Origin: Basidiobolus meristosporus CBS 931.73
Lineage: Eukaryota; Basidiobolomycota; Basidiobolomycetes; Basidiobolales; Basidiobolaceae
Assembly (NCBI GenBank): GCA_002104905.1
Contig: MCFE01000147.1
Span: forward strand, 62,001-126,000
Direction: 5' to 3'
Length of the DNA: 64,000 bases
Shown here: positions 53,409 through 64,000 of the stretch, in pieces
Numbering within the stretch: the stretch's first letter is position 1
Layout of the letters: each line of letters opens with the position of its first letter
The notes under the pieces: model-generated
The model's input: the letters and a program-made list of their open reading frames with translations, nothing else
Databases searched by the model: none
Told to the model about the DNA's origin: nothing
Translations under genes and position numbers: made by a program

Positions 53409-54058
53409 GGCCACTGACAAGTAAGGAAGTTTGAGTTGACACAAAGATCCCGAAGAGGTGACAAATTCAAGGAATATGAGAGGTCAAGAGGGATGGATTG
53501 ACTTGTTCGATGGACAAAAGTAAGTTCAAAATGGAAATGGAAATAGGAAGCAACAATAGAGAAGTATTTTCAATCGGTTAGGGGAAATAATTGACGGGGG
53601 TTCAAGTCATCTATTGAGTACTCGCTGGTAAACAAAGCACGCTGTCCAATCAGATCGACTGCGCTGGTAAAAAAAACCAAATAGAATTATAGATGAGAGT
53701 CAGTATTGGGGAGAGATCCTATTATAATAGTCACTTGGTGTTTACACTTGATCATTCGCCCATACGGTGACTTTCCTCATGGTCGCACGTGACGCGGGAT
53801 GTTTTTAATTGGACTGTGTCTGATGTTCATTCTCGTCAACCACCCCTGCCATCTGGAAATACTCCACTAACATAAGCATAGGTTGTGTAATAAATATTGC
53901 CTATGGAATGTTTGTACATCAAGCATACATTCCACACATCTTCACATTGTATTGTAGTTAGACACACATTATGCACTGCATTGGGTGGAAATTCGAGTTT
54001 CAGAGGCAGTGGCGTTGTCGCCCAAAATATGCGAATTGGGGGGGGGGTTAGAAGTTAC
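53409..54058. other. Intergenic, no gene seen
   Basis: Upstream region of the forkhead-like gene. It contains an A8 run and a G10 run near 54,037-54,047. No supported coding or RNA feature. Confidence 0.4.
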
Positions 54059-54128
54059 TTAAATTTAGCCGGATTTGTCCTAGTTGAACTAGCTTAAATT
54101 TAGCTGGATTTGTCTAAGTTAAACTAGC
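54059..54128 (+). repeat. Two direct 35-bp repeats
   Basis: Units 54,059-54,093 and 54,094-54,128 share TTAAATTTAGC.GGATTTGTC and the AGTT.AACTAGC end, differing at a handful of positions (several C to T). Function unknown. Confidence 0.7.
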
Positions 54129-54400
54129 TGGGGCCTCCCAATCAGGATGGGCCACATCCAAGTGTTGGTCAGTTCGAGTTCATAAAATATACCCCGAGTA
54201 GCATAACGCTATTGTGGTTAAATATTCCTCGAGAGCATTAACGCACACTTGCTAAATATCACAACCAACATGGTCGGTAGCAAGTTTCTGCTTCCTTTTA
54301 TTCCATCATACTAATCATGGTTTCCCTCACTATGTCCGCCACACCCACAGTCCGGTTCATCCTCTCCTGGTCGTAACCTCAGGTACAGATATGGTTGTCT

Positions 54401-54787
54401 CTATTCGTTTGTATGTCTACTAAATATAAGCAAACCGAACAGAAGTCGCGCTGGTGCCTCCAAGGCCGGTGGCTCACGTGGTGGAGCAGGCGCCGCCAAC
54501 ATGACCCGTTTATATAGCAGCGAAGCACCTGGGCTAAGAGTGTAAGTTGCACCCTCCTTCGGTGGTATGTCAGCCATGCCTAACCTCCATCTTTGTTTAG
54601 CGACCCAGTTGTCGTTCTCGTACTTTCGCTCGTATTCATTGCTTCCGTGTTTGCTCTTCACATTTACGGCAAGCTTACCCGTGGTTAAGCAATACACCCC
54701 CTTTCCTACTTCACACCCAAGCGACGCTCCCGTCCCGAATATTCTGTTCATGACCTCAGGCGTGTATTCACCCCCTTGACGCCACAT
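54401..54787 (-). CDS. Unknown small protein, C-terminal exon or short gene
   Basis: A minus-strand open frame of about 128 codons from the ATG at 54,787 (start could instead be an upstream exon, since GATTTGAAG just before it can be an acceptor). It shows a compact, protein-like N-terminal half, GGEYTPEVMNRIFGTGASLG and GVYCLTTGKLAVNVKSKHGS, and a second block with DNWVAKQRWRLGMADIPPKE. The last 25 residues are alanine- and proline-rich. No domain recognised and no signal peptide in this piece. A candidate secreted peptide (hydrophobic MALANLPLHLCTLAHTLLP, about 54,922) lies upstream but could not be joined in frame. It may be lineage-specific. Confidence 0.4.
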   Translation of the reverse strand: MWRQGGEYTPEVMNRIFGTGASLGCEVGKGVYCLTTGKLAVNVKSKHGSNEYERKYENDNWVAKQRWRLGMADIPPKEGATYTLSPGASLLYKRVMLAAPAPPREPPALEAPARLLFGLLIFSRHTNE

Positions 54788-55012
54788 GCACTTCAAATCC
54801 CTTTAAATGAAATACTGTTTATAAAGCATGCTTGTAGCAGATGCAGAAGTGGTTATAGATTGCAGGGAGAAGTGTGTGAGCCAACGTACACAAATGGAGA
54901 GGGAGGTTAGCCAAAGCCATGCAGTATTGTTAATACATAGATAGCTATTCAAAAGCGAAAGGGGGTATAAATCCAGAGGAAGAGATAGTTATGGTACAGA
55001 CGCAACAGGCGG

Positions 55013-56442
55013 CTACAACAATACCACCACTAAAGACAGGAACAACAACGCGATGGCGTCGAATTGCCAAGGAGTAAGCCCTGGGCCAGAGTTGTCAGAC
55101 TCGGCAAATAGTTTCAAAGGTTGAAGGAGACGAGTGAGGTTGTGGTTAGTGTGGTAAGTACCAAGGAGCTCCTTGGAGGTCTTCAGGTAATCCGGGTTTT
55201 GGTACACGAGGAATGCGGATTGCAATATCCGAGCGTACAGTACGGTGGAGTTAAATCCGTCAAGATTCGCGTACGGCCAAGACTGGGGATTGCGTGCGTA
55301 CGGAAGGAGGTAATCCACCGCTTTTCGGATACTTCTTCCATCGGGGGTTTGGAAATGGTAGAGATCCACTCCCACGCGGGCCGACAGTGCTGAGAGTAGG
55401 AAGAGCCCGTTTAGGTTGAAGATGGAATAGAACCAGGACGCTGCTCTGGCGGTTTCATGTGGTTGTGAGCCGTCCAATGCGATTTGGGCCGCGATACGCG
55501 CACTCGAGGCGTTCTGAGCTACTTTCAACGCCAGGTCGGTGCGTTTTAAAAACAGAGCGATCCCCATGTATTGGACATCGAAGTAGGTTCCTATTGGATC
55601 AGAGTTAGCGCTAGTCTAGTGGATTAACAGCTCAGAGGGCACCAACCGTGGTTGTTGATGGAGTTTCTCTCATCTATACTGTGCTGACTCGTATCAAGCC
55701 ACTCGAGGTATTTGGTGAACCAGTCCTGCAATCCCTCGGTGTCACTCTGAAGCCAGTATCTCGACCTCTGGAGGAATGGGAGCACGTCAAACAGGTCGTT
55801 CACGACGCTGAAATCGATGAGACCTTGCCTACGCCCTTCACTTGCCCCTTTGATAAACGAGGCAAAGTGGAGATGAGGATTCATTCGAGTTGAGTCGTCC
55901 AGAAACCATGTTCGTATGCGAGAGATTGCTTTGAGTGCATAGGTTTCGTTCTCGAAGAAGTAATATCCAAGGCCCAGGATCTGTACCTCACGAACCTAAG
56001 GAATGTCTAAGTCTTGGGAGAGAGGGGTGATAGATCCGCGAATACTGACCAGTGAGCGGAATACTTTGTAGTCAGGAACAGTAGTAATCTCAGGGTTGAC
56101 ATGGCCATCGCGACGAATGTAGGGTAGCCCATTTGCGGTGCTATTGTTTGGCCAGAAGTATCTTGCCAAAGAGAGGTAGTCATGAGGGTTACTGCTAGGA
56201 GCCAGCTGTGCTTTGCTTGTTACGGTGTAGGGGGTGGCATTACGGGTGGCTTTTTCCGAAAGTCTCTTGAGGGTGTAGAAGGAATCCTGTAGGCCTCTGT
56301 CATAATTTAACATATGCTGTTTATTCTCAGCAAGGATCTGCGCATTGAGGGTCATGAAATCAAAAGTGTCGACACTGGCGGCTGTTCCGAGAGACAGCAG
56401 GGAGTAAATCACGTATACTCCATAGTAGATGATGGATCGCAT
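55013..56442 (-). CDS. Alginate-lyase-family polysaccharide lyase, probably GPI-anchored
   Basis: Three exons (56,442-56,050, 55,995-55,647, 55,590-55,013) with GT-AG introns of 54 and 56 bases give 439 residues in perfect frame. Residues 1-22 (MRSIIYYGVYVIYSLLSLGT) form a signal peptide. NPHDYLSLARYFWP then GLPYIRRDGHVNPE is the conserved start of the alginate lyase family (Pfam Alginate_lyase, an alpha/alpha barrel). NNHGTYFDVQ across the second intron is the catalytic N-N-H-G block; a tyrosine, the usual general base/acid, is in the expected neighbourhood. The family cleaves uronate-containing glycans by beta-elimination; the fungal substrate (e.g. glucuronan) is not known from sequence. 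The end, IALLFLSLVVVLL after a polar linker, fits a GPI-anchor signal. It should act at the cell surface or wall. The start at MRS is chosen because it begins the signal peptide; 29 in-frame codons lie upstream. Confidence 0.85.
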
Positions 56443-57202
56443 GGCTAAAGCTAGGTTTCGCCTAATCCCGCTCACGTTCGGTGGTTTATATGGGATTGAG
56501 AGCTGCGTAAGGTCGAGCTTGCCAAACAAAGCGACCCATAGTCAGGAAACAGAATGCTCGCAAGATCAGTAGTAAACAAGACGCAAACTCTAGTCAACTA
56601 TGCCAACTATCCTAACAACCACTATTATGCAATGCACTCCTTATGATGAGTATGGAGAGCAGTAACAAACCAACTACTGCACTTCCAAATAGAATTCAAG
56701 GGATCGGTGGTTTGACAGCTACCTTGCTCACCTACGCAGCCTTCTCTAATAGGCGGTGTTATCCAAGCTACGGATTGTCAACTTCACAGCCTTATCCTTG
56801 CCAACTACACAGCCTTATCCAAGCTACAGATAGTCAGCCACATAGCCTTATCCAAGCTACTGCTACATAGAGATCAACCCTAGTGGAGAATATTGCCAGG
56901 TTGCTGACCGGAGATTTAATATGGCTTCAGTCATATGATTCGTGTCGATTGGGTTACCCAACAATCATTAAGCTTCATTCTGTGCGATACAAATAATCCA
57001 TTGCCTGACCTTTGGAGTACACAAAGAGACGCTGCACCTCCAAATAGACCACACATCCGGTTTCGATTCGATGCCAGGATGTCAGGGAAATTGGTGGCCA
57101 CGTGGGGATGCATGCTCCCTCCGCCACGGTGGACTTCATAAAATCACTCCCGCTGCCCCCACGGAGACCTCACCACACTGATCATCCGACCCACTACACA
57201 TC
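56443..57202. promoter_or_regulatory. Divergent spacer between lyase and Rab6 genes
   Basis: Both genes point away from this 760-bp region, so it should contain both promoters. It includes a short tandem repeat (next entry). A TATA-like box was not identified with confidence. Confidence 0.35.
56752..56870 (+). repeat. Imperfect tandem repeat, about 30-bp units
   Basis: Four echoes of CACAGCCTTATCCAAGCTAC (CTTATCC at about 56,757, 56,790, 56,813 and 56,847) with alternating ...GATTGTCAAC.../...GATAGTCAGC... spacers. Not coding in a supported frame. Confidence 0.6.
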
Positions 57203-58203
<1,001 letters not shown>

Positions 58204-59025
58204 CCGCCTCTACGGCTCAGATTCCCAATGGTGAAGGGATGTTGATAATGTAATTTTACTTCTAAATATCTACGTATGAATCATATCTATATCCAAACCC
58301 TATCCCCCTTGGCGGAGTTATTTTGTATAAAGTTGGATTAAAGCCCCGATTGGTGATTTACTCGTCGCAACATCTGACTGCTTTTAGTACAAATGATAAA
58401 ATTTTCACAAACGGGGGAAACCAGTCAGGTCACCTGATTTATTGGTCGAGAGGTAGTGGCGGCGGCGAGGTGCGGGTGAGAAGGGTAAGAAAACGGGAAA
58501 AATGGGGAAAATGGGGAAAATGACCGGCAACGGGAAAACCAGGAAAACTCATTCAATAGACAAATGGACACTCGAGTCAGTGGGGGGGGGGAATGGTTCA
58601 CAACCAGGGTGAATCATCATATGTACATGGACATCACCGTACAAAATCGTTCGTCACCGCAACTACCTATCACACATGTGGAGAAGCGTTTCTGGGGAGC
58701 AGGGCAATGGATACGGTATATAGCTCGCTACGGGTCAAGAAAAAGAGGTGGGCCAGCGGGGGTTTAGGGGATCCGGGAAACTATAAACATTCTTAGACAA
58801 TCATTAAATATATGGGACCAGTCCGCTTTGTAAGTGTTGTAATAAACGCTGCTTGCGCCCCCGTGGGATAATGTTGCAAGCATGGTGAATTCGAAGTGAG
58901 CTAACATGTTGCCGACGACGGTTAGCTGGGGGTTACGGGCTAATTTAGAATACACCAACTTACATCTCTGCTCACTTTCACCGTCTTCGTGTTGTCGGCT
59001 GCGTTTCGTCTGATTTCCTTGCTCT
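58204..59025. other. Convergent intergenic region, no gene seen
   Basis: 3' flanks of Rab6 and of the PWWP-like gene. It contains a purine-rich run of GGGAAAA(T) repeats at about 58,484-58,545. Open frames on the plus and minus strands (58,323-58,796, 58,764-59,192) lack domains. Confidence 0.4.
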
Positions 59026-60310
59026 TCACCGTACATACGATCGTTCACTACACCAAGAGCAACCCAGACTATCGCTGCACTTGGTACACAGCACTTTGGT
59101 GATACGGGTGGCTGCGTACTCACCACAATGTGAGCAGCTTCCAGCAGTAAATGAATCAAAGGAGGGCGATCCAGTAAACGGAGAAGAAACATTCGAGTAT
59201 GAAGTCAAGGAGGAACTATTGGTAGAGGGTGTGTTTGGTGTGTTTGAGGAGGTTTGGATGGAGGCGTTCCAATGCTTCGTAATTTTCATAGCACTCACGG
59301 AGCCACTTTTGGATTTACTGGGTTTGGGATTCTTCGGGGTGGAAATCGGTGACCTGCTCTAAATGACAAAAGAGATGCAATGAGGGTTTGATGAGACTCA
59401 TGCGGGCAAAAAAACAGGCGATTGGTGGTTACTTTTTTTCGTGGGGTGGGTTTTTCTTTCTTGTCTCGATGGTGGTCTGTTGGAACAGGCTCCCTAGTAG
59501 GTTTCGGCACAGGTTTCTCCAAGGTTACCTCGCTTGGTAGAAAACTTAACGAGCTTTCAAAGGCTTCCTCCTTGATTTCAAAACTCTTCGTAGAAATGGT
59601 GCCCGTAAGATTACTCTGTAGAGTCAAGAGCTGCTCAGGGGTGGTCCCAAGTTCAGTCAAGGGCAGAACAGAGGCATTTGTATATCGTTCCTCATCACGC
59701 ACCCATGTGAAGGTAGGGGGAACGATGCCAGTCTCCCAGTAGAGCGTAGCCAACATAACCGCCTTGTCTTTCAGAAAGGCGTCGGCATTAGCGCCTCGAA
59801 GGTAATCCGTATAGGGAGGTAGTACTGGGGAAAAAGAAACAGCTTCGGTTTCGGGCACGATCGAGCTAGAAGAAAGGTGGATTAGCGGGGAGGTCACGTG
59901 GCAGGACAGGAAACCAACCAAAGGAAAAGGAGACAACATACAAAGACCCATCTTCAAAATAACAAACGAGATGTTCCCCTTTCTTGGGCTCCTGTATATC
60001 ATTCTCCATGGTTTGTTTGAACGCTTCGATTTCACGTTCGGGTACAATCTACGATCAGGATCGCAAAATGAGCGGGAATTTAGTTAGACGCCAGGCGAAG
60101 TACCTGAACAAGCACATGAAAGCGTACCATCGCAGGCCACCAATAAGGAGCAGTTGGCTCGTCAGGATCTACAAACACAACCTTACGCTTTGGGAAAGCG
60201 CGCTTTCGACTGTGAACCAAGCCAGCATCGAACTCGTAGCCAGAATTCTTCTTGGGGCCGTTGTGGGTGGAGCTGAAACTGGATTTTCTTGAGCGAGACA
60301 CGGACGTCAT
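59026..60310 (-). CDS. PWWP-like chromatin-reader candidate with C-terminal zinc finger
   Basis: Four exons (60,310-60,128; 60,048-59,942; 59,865-59,433; 59,358-59,026), introns 74-79 bases, all GT-AG, 351 residues with frame closing exactly. The N-terminal part reads FPKRKVVFVDPDEPTAPYWW then PAM and, after splicing, IVPEREIEAFK, a hydrophobic GEHLVCYFEDGSF and SIVPETEAV. W-W-P-A-x-x-V-P plus Y-F-x-D-x-S-[FY] is the PWWP/Tudor-type layout that binds methylated histone tails and DNA. A middle basic, proline-rich linker (EKPVPKPTREPVPTDHHRDK) and serine/threonine-rich region follow. The C-terminus holds a C-x2-C-x13-C-x2-C finger, CSHCGEYAATRITKVLCTKC, then CSWCSE. Nuclear function is inferred. 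A GATA-like or other treble-clef finger is possible. The GTGAGT inside the finger could be mistaken for a donor, but its acceptor would leave a 30-base intron. Confidence 0.75.
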
Positions 60311-60735
60311 GTTTTCATTGACTACTTTCTCAGTGAAAATAAGAGGGAAAGTGGTCTCTCTAGACAGGGAGGTTATTTTGAAGCGACAAAAAAGACTGGA
60401 TTCTATTTTTACCAGCGGTACTGGCTTATCCCTATCACGATGTCTGGATTCCCTCCAAATGTATTGGATCCGTGGCTCAATTTGGGCGAATTTTCGAAAT
60501 TTCTCATGTTAGTTGACGCTGCGTGACTTGGTATCTGGTGGGGTTGGAATGGAGAAAAGAATTCCGCTGAATACCATTGGTGCAAGGTCAAGTGAGTTTT
60601 AGATCTTTATGTATATATGTGTACTATGGCTAGGGCTAGGTTAGGCTAGGGTTAGGGCTGAGCGTGCCTTGTTAAAGAACATACTGTTGAATGCAACACG
60701 CGCATTATCAAATACATGGACAACATCTCTAATTT
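60311..60735. promoter_or_regulatory. Spacer between coilin stop and PWWP-like gene start
   Basis: It must hold the PWWP-like promoter and the coilin 3' flank. It contains a telomere-like sequence at 60,628-60,659. TATATATGTGTAC near 60,611 is TATA-like but lies far from the start. Confidence 0.3.
60628..60659 (+). repeat. Short interstitial telomere-like repeat
   Basis: Degenerate (TTAGGG)n-type sequence: GGCTAGGGCTAGGTTAGG and CTAGGGTTAGGGCT. Too short and imperfect to be an active telomere. Confidence 0.55.
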
Positions 60736-62685
60736 CTATCTCATACTCTGCGGGATTTTTCTTGGGTCGATGAGCAGACCAAAGTCCAGCGTGACTTCCT
60801 CTAACGCTTGCTGTCCTTCGACGATATACTCATCGTCCGACTCGGGCTGCAGCTCGAACTTCCTGGCCGAAATCCCGTCCCATTCCCCTTGGTTGACCTG
60901 TAGTGCGTCGGGGGTCAGCTTCAGGGTGATTGAGTTTGACGAATGGTCAAATGACAAAACAGTGGCTTCTTTGTAGTCGGATATCTCGGGAGTATAAGAC
61001 GCTGTCATCTCCAGGATTTTGTACGCGATCAGATCACCGGCTCTTGGGCTAAGTAGAGGCTCCATGATGCTATAGTTGCGAGGTCCATTGTCCGGCAGAA
61101 CAGCCACTACTGGCTGATCGTTGGAGATTTGATACACTGGCGCAAGGAGGGGTTTCTTGAGAAGAAGGTTCTTTTTTTAGTGGTGATTCCTGGGAAGAGG
61201 GCTCTCTCTGTAGAGGTGTTCTTGGTGTCTTCTTTCGGTTCTTGCGACTCGATTGATTCCCGTTGAATCCTAGCTCCACAGTGCTATGATACACCCGAGG
61301 GGGGGAAAGCACGACAGGCTGAGAGGAATCATTTTGAGGAGTGGCGGTGACACCTGAATCCACGTATTGTGCGATATCACCACTCTCCGCACCCGCCCCG
61401 GCCTCCATCTCCACCTCCACCGGTTGCTCGAATCTGAAATGTTGACGTGAAGTATTGAGCATTTCCTTTAAGAAACCTTTCTTTTTGTTCTTGACCAAGG
61501 ATGCTGATGGGTTTGCATAGAACTCGGGTGGTTCATCTAGGGGTGCCGTCTCGCTCGCTCTGTTTGGGTCTTGTTTCATCATATTGCGCTCCAAACTCCG
61601 CATCTGTCTCTTCTTTCTTTTACGAGCATTTCGAGATTGAGTCAAGGTCATACCGTCCGATAAGACACTATCCGACACTGGTGCACTCAAGATATTCAAT
61701 GTGGAGCTTAGGTCGCATATAGGTGTATCATTGATGACATGGGTGATTGAATCCATCTTCTCACAGGAGGTTCGAGGATACCAATCTCAGGTTTGAAGGG
61801 GAAGTCAGCAGATGCGATGGGCTTTTCCACTGCTTTAGATCTAAGCAAAGAGAAAAGGTGGCTCAGTGAAAACGCAAGGCAAACATGTCGATTCTCCCGC
61901 TCCTTACTCGGTTCCCTTCGGCTTGTCGTCTTTGCTGTTGGACTTCACCTTCTTGATCTTGTCTTTGACCTTTTCGAGCACCTTCTTGATTTTCTTCTCT
62001 TTCTTCTTGGGGCTCTTCGGAAGCTCCTCAACCTTGCGTCGTTTACGAGACTCAGACTTGCTCGACTTCTCGGATTTCACGGTGTCCTCACTCTTTCGCT
62101 TTGCCTTAGCATCTATCAGGTTGGATTGATTTAGCCTTCTGTACTAAACACTCGTTGAGATAAGAATGGGTTACCTTTGCAGCTGGGGGACGTGGTGGAG
62201 GTCTTGGATTTAGGGGATTTTTTGCCTACTGGGCTCGCCAGCTTGTCTACTGAATAACACAAACTGTTAAGATCGAGAAAGAAGAAAGTACTGAAAGTGT
62301 CGGCTTAGGCCACTCAATATACCTGGTGCAAGGTCTCTTTTTAGAGGCACTACTGACGAATTTAGATCCCGGGAACGAACACTGCAGTAGTGAAGAAAGA
62401 GTAAGTAAGACAGTGGTGTATGTGATAACGCTATTGACGCTTCAACCATAATAGATCGTTCTCCTTGATCAAGCCATTGACGCTCCCGCTTGGCAACAAC
62501 TCGTAACCATCTATCTCCAGTAAAAGGCTTTGCGGCTCGTGTTGGAGCTCAAAATCAGTGACCAGAAGGGACAGGAGCTCCTGTATACGAGCAGGGCGGA
62601 AAGGGTTTTGAGAGTTCTCGGCTGGGATCTCGTACCAACACCTCAGTGCCAGAAGGGAGGGATCGAAACTCAGACGAACTCGCAT
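60736..62685 (-). CDS. Coilin (Cajal body scaffold)
   Basis: N-terminal exon (62,685-62,447) reads MRVRLSFDPSLL, LRCWYEIP, VTDFELQHEPQSLLLEIDG, YELLPSGSVNGL then KENDLL: the coilin N-terminal ubiquitin-like self-association domain. Exons 62,381-62,323, 62,249-62,175, 62,112-61,908 and 61,840-61,782 keep frame and encode a lysine-rich, basic linker (KRKSEDTVKSEKSSKSESRK). The sixth exon starts at 61,677. The C-terminus (about 61,130-60,736) is the coilin Tudor-like domain: SIMEPLLSPRAGDLIAYKIL, then EISDYKEATVLSFDHSSNSI. Coilin concentrates snRNPs and their maturation factors in Cajal bodies; it is known in animals and plants and patchy in fungi. Within exon six the frame changes between the linker and the Tudor domain near an A7 run (61,172-61,178). 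Either a further intron or a one-base difference explains it. Total length would be about 525 residues. Confidence 0.85.
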
Positions 62686-63085
62686 CTTGCTGTTTACCTG
62701 GTACAAAGGTACATGATAATGATCGTAAAAATCATTCTAAAATGATCGAGGTTGAACATCAAGATGAAAACCCTCGATCACGTGACTGCCGTGACCGATA
62801 ACCTTATACGGATGCGGAGTTGACCATCGCTTGCAGAGTCCATGTGTGGTTTCGAAGAGACATTTAGAAGTCCTATCACATCTGCCCTAGTGGTTCCAGA
62901 GTTTTATTAGAGTAAAATTAGGGGCTTAGTGAGGAGGGGATGATAAAGTGGGTTCGCCACGGATTTTACCAAGCTGTAGCCCCCTGTTGCCTAAGGTGGA
63001 AATATTGAGTAGACACCCAGCAGCTCCCATAACCCTTTCTTCCTTCCCTTTGTTTCCCAGAGGAGCTCAACTAACCTTTCACCAG
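62686..63085. promoter_or_regulatory. Divergent promoter region of coilin and ORM genes
   Basis: Four hundred bases between two start codons facing outwards. It contains a perfect CACGTG palindrome at about 62,779-62,784 (GATCACGTGACTGCC), the core of bHLH (E-box) sites, closer to coilin. No classical TATA box at either end was clear. Confidence 0.55.
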
Positions 63086-63783
63086 ATGTCAGTGATTATC
63101 ATACAGAAGCCCTCCAACCACGCGCAGTATTCCGACACCTCATGTCAAACCAACCTAAACTCCTCTTGGGTGAACTACAAAGGTACTTTCCCCTCCGCCC
63201 AGGTTGAGCACGTGGTACGCACTAACACCGACCCGGCCTTGACATCAAGGCATATGGGTATTTAACTTCATTCTCATTGTTGCGCTTAAGATTCTGTTTG
63301 GCATCATTCCTGGGATATCTTCCGAAGCCAGCTGGACGCTGACCAACCTCTCCTACAATCTGGTTCGCTAACTCCCTCAACGAGTAGTGCGTGTGTGGCA
63401 AAGGTTAAGTTTCTTTTCTCTTTATAGACGAGCTTTGTTGTGTTTCACTGGATCACTGGGATCCCCTTTGAATTCAACCAAGGAGTGTGCGACGAGCTAA
63501 CGTTGTGGGAACAGATGGACAACGGACTCCAATTCTCTCCCTCCAAAAAATACTTCACCGCGGCCCCGATTTTACTGTAAGTCCAGCTGTGCTCAGTCTA
63601 GAGCCAACCACAACTGAACCCAGCTTCCCCATTCCAAGGTTTCTCCTCAGCACGCATTATACACATTATGCTGGTTCGACCTTCTTGATCAATGTAGCCG
63701 CCCTTATTGTGAATCTCATCGGGAAGCTTCCGGCGATGCATCGAGTTCGATTGTTCGGTGTCAACATGGTGCACATCGACTGA
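63086..63783 (+). CDS. ORM1: ORM/ORMDL sphingolipid-synthesis regulator
   Basis: Four exons (63,086-63,182; 63,250-63,362; 63,428-63,576; 63,639-63,783), introns 62-67 bases, 167 residues. NYKGIWVFNF (family N-S-R-G-x-W), the hydrophobic IVALKILFGIIPGISSEASW, TLTNLSYN, FHWITGIPFEFNQGVCDELT, LWEQMDNGLQFSPSKKYFTA, and the C-terminal HRVRLFGVN are all landmarks of the ORM family, with four membrane segments. ORM proteins sit in the ER membrane, bind serine palmitoyltransferase and inhibit it in response to ceramide; in yeast, N-terminal serine phosphorylation by Ypk1 relieves inhibition. The N-terminus here (about 33 residues) contains serines but I cannot assign such sites. The start is chosen at 63,086; an in-frame upstream extension (62,948) looks non-coding. 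The gene is divergent from coilin. Confidence 0.96.
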
Positions 63784-64000
63784 TGCAGCCAACTAGATAG
63801 CTCTTCACCCCCAGCCCACTCCCACCCCTTCCAACGTAGCACTCACCCGTCTATTCATCGTCAGTGTAATCCGGAGCCGGTATTCACAGCAGAACCAAAG
63901 TTGGTATTTATTTGGAAGAAAATATACAAAAGACATCAACATGATTGTGTGCCGTGTGACTATACATCTAGTATTTATATTTCAAGATATCTACACTCCT
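63784..64000. other. 3' flank of ORM gene
   Basis: Contains AATATACAAAAG- and TATTTATA-type AT-rich sequence compatible with a termination region. No gene seen before the window ends. Confidence 0.35.

Overview
The window looks like a fungal chromosome segment, probably from a basidiomycete. A rust-like (Pucciniomycotina) genome is my best guess, but the sequence does not prove it. Reasons: host genes have several short GT-AG introns of 54-79 bases, the proteins are typical eukaryotic ones (Rab6/Ypt6 GTPase, ORMDL/ORM protein, coilin), and nearly 49 kb is AT-rich, CpG-poor nested transposon wreckage. No rRNA, tRNA or CRISPR array was recognised.

The left part (1 to about 49,320) is repeats. 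It holds decayed Ty1/copia elements on both strands with three LTR families (here LTR-A, about 340 bp; LTR-B, about 368 bp; LTR-C), a Ty3/gypsy gag-protease-RT remnant, a LINE-like RT remnant, two 1,225-bp solo LTRs (LTR-D), and copies of a further LTR (LTR-E). Woven through them are several copies of a tnp2-type (CACTA-like) DNA transposon. Its transposase gene and a second, unknown ORF are transcribed divergently from a shared spacer. Four copies of a 730-806 bp foldback element made almost entirely of two inverted arms are inserted into these elements, each with a 3-bp target duplication. Related empty sites elsewhere in the window confirm several of the insertions. Copia element 4 (43,694-48,217) is the best preserved retroelement.

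At about 49.3 kb the composition changes sharply to GC-richer, CpG-containing host DNA. In order: a Myb/SANT-like coiled-coil protein gene (+, about 50,503-51,592), a forkhead-like gene (-, 52,221-53,408) convergent with it, a small unknown gene (-, about 54,401-54,787), an alginate-lyase-family protein with signal peptide and hydrophobic tail (-, 55,013-56,442), Rab6/Ypt6 (+, 57,203-58,203), a PWWP-like plus zinc-finger protein (-, 59,026-60,310), coilin (-, 60,736-62,685) and an ORM sphingolipid regulator (+, 63,086-63,783). These genes do not form one pathway. They are a normal gene-dense block of nuclear regulation (SANT-like, forkhead-like, PWWP-like, coilin), membrane and Golgi functions (Rab6, ORM) and secreted carbohydrate metabolism (lyase). 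Coilin and ORM share a 400-bp divergent promoter region.

Exon boundaries were worked out by hand from splice signals and reading frame. The Rab6, ORM, lyase and PWWP-like models close perfectly in frame. The coilin and SANT-like models each contain one unresolved frame problem, noted in the entries.
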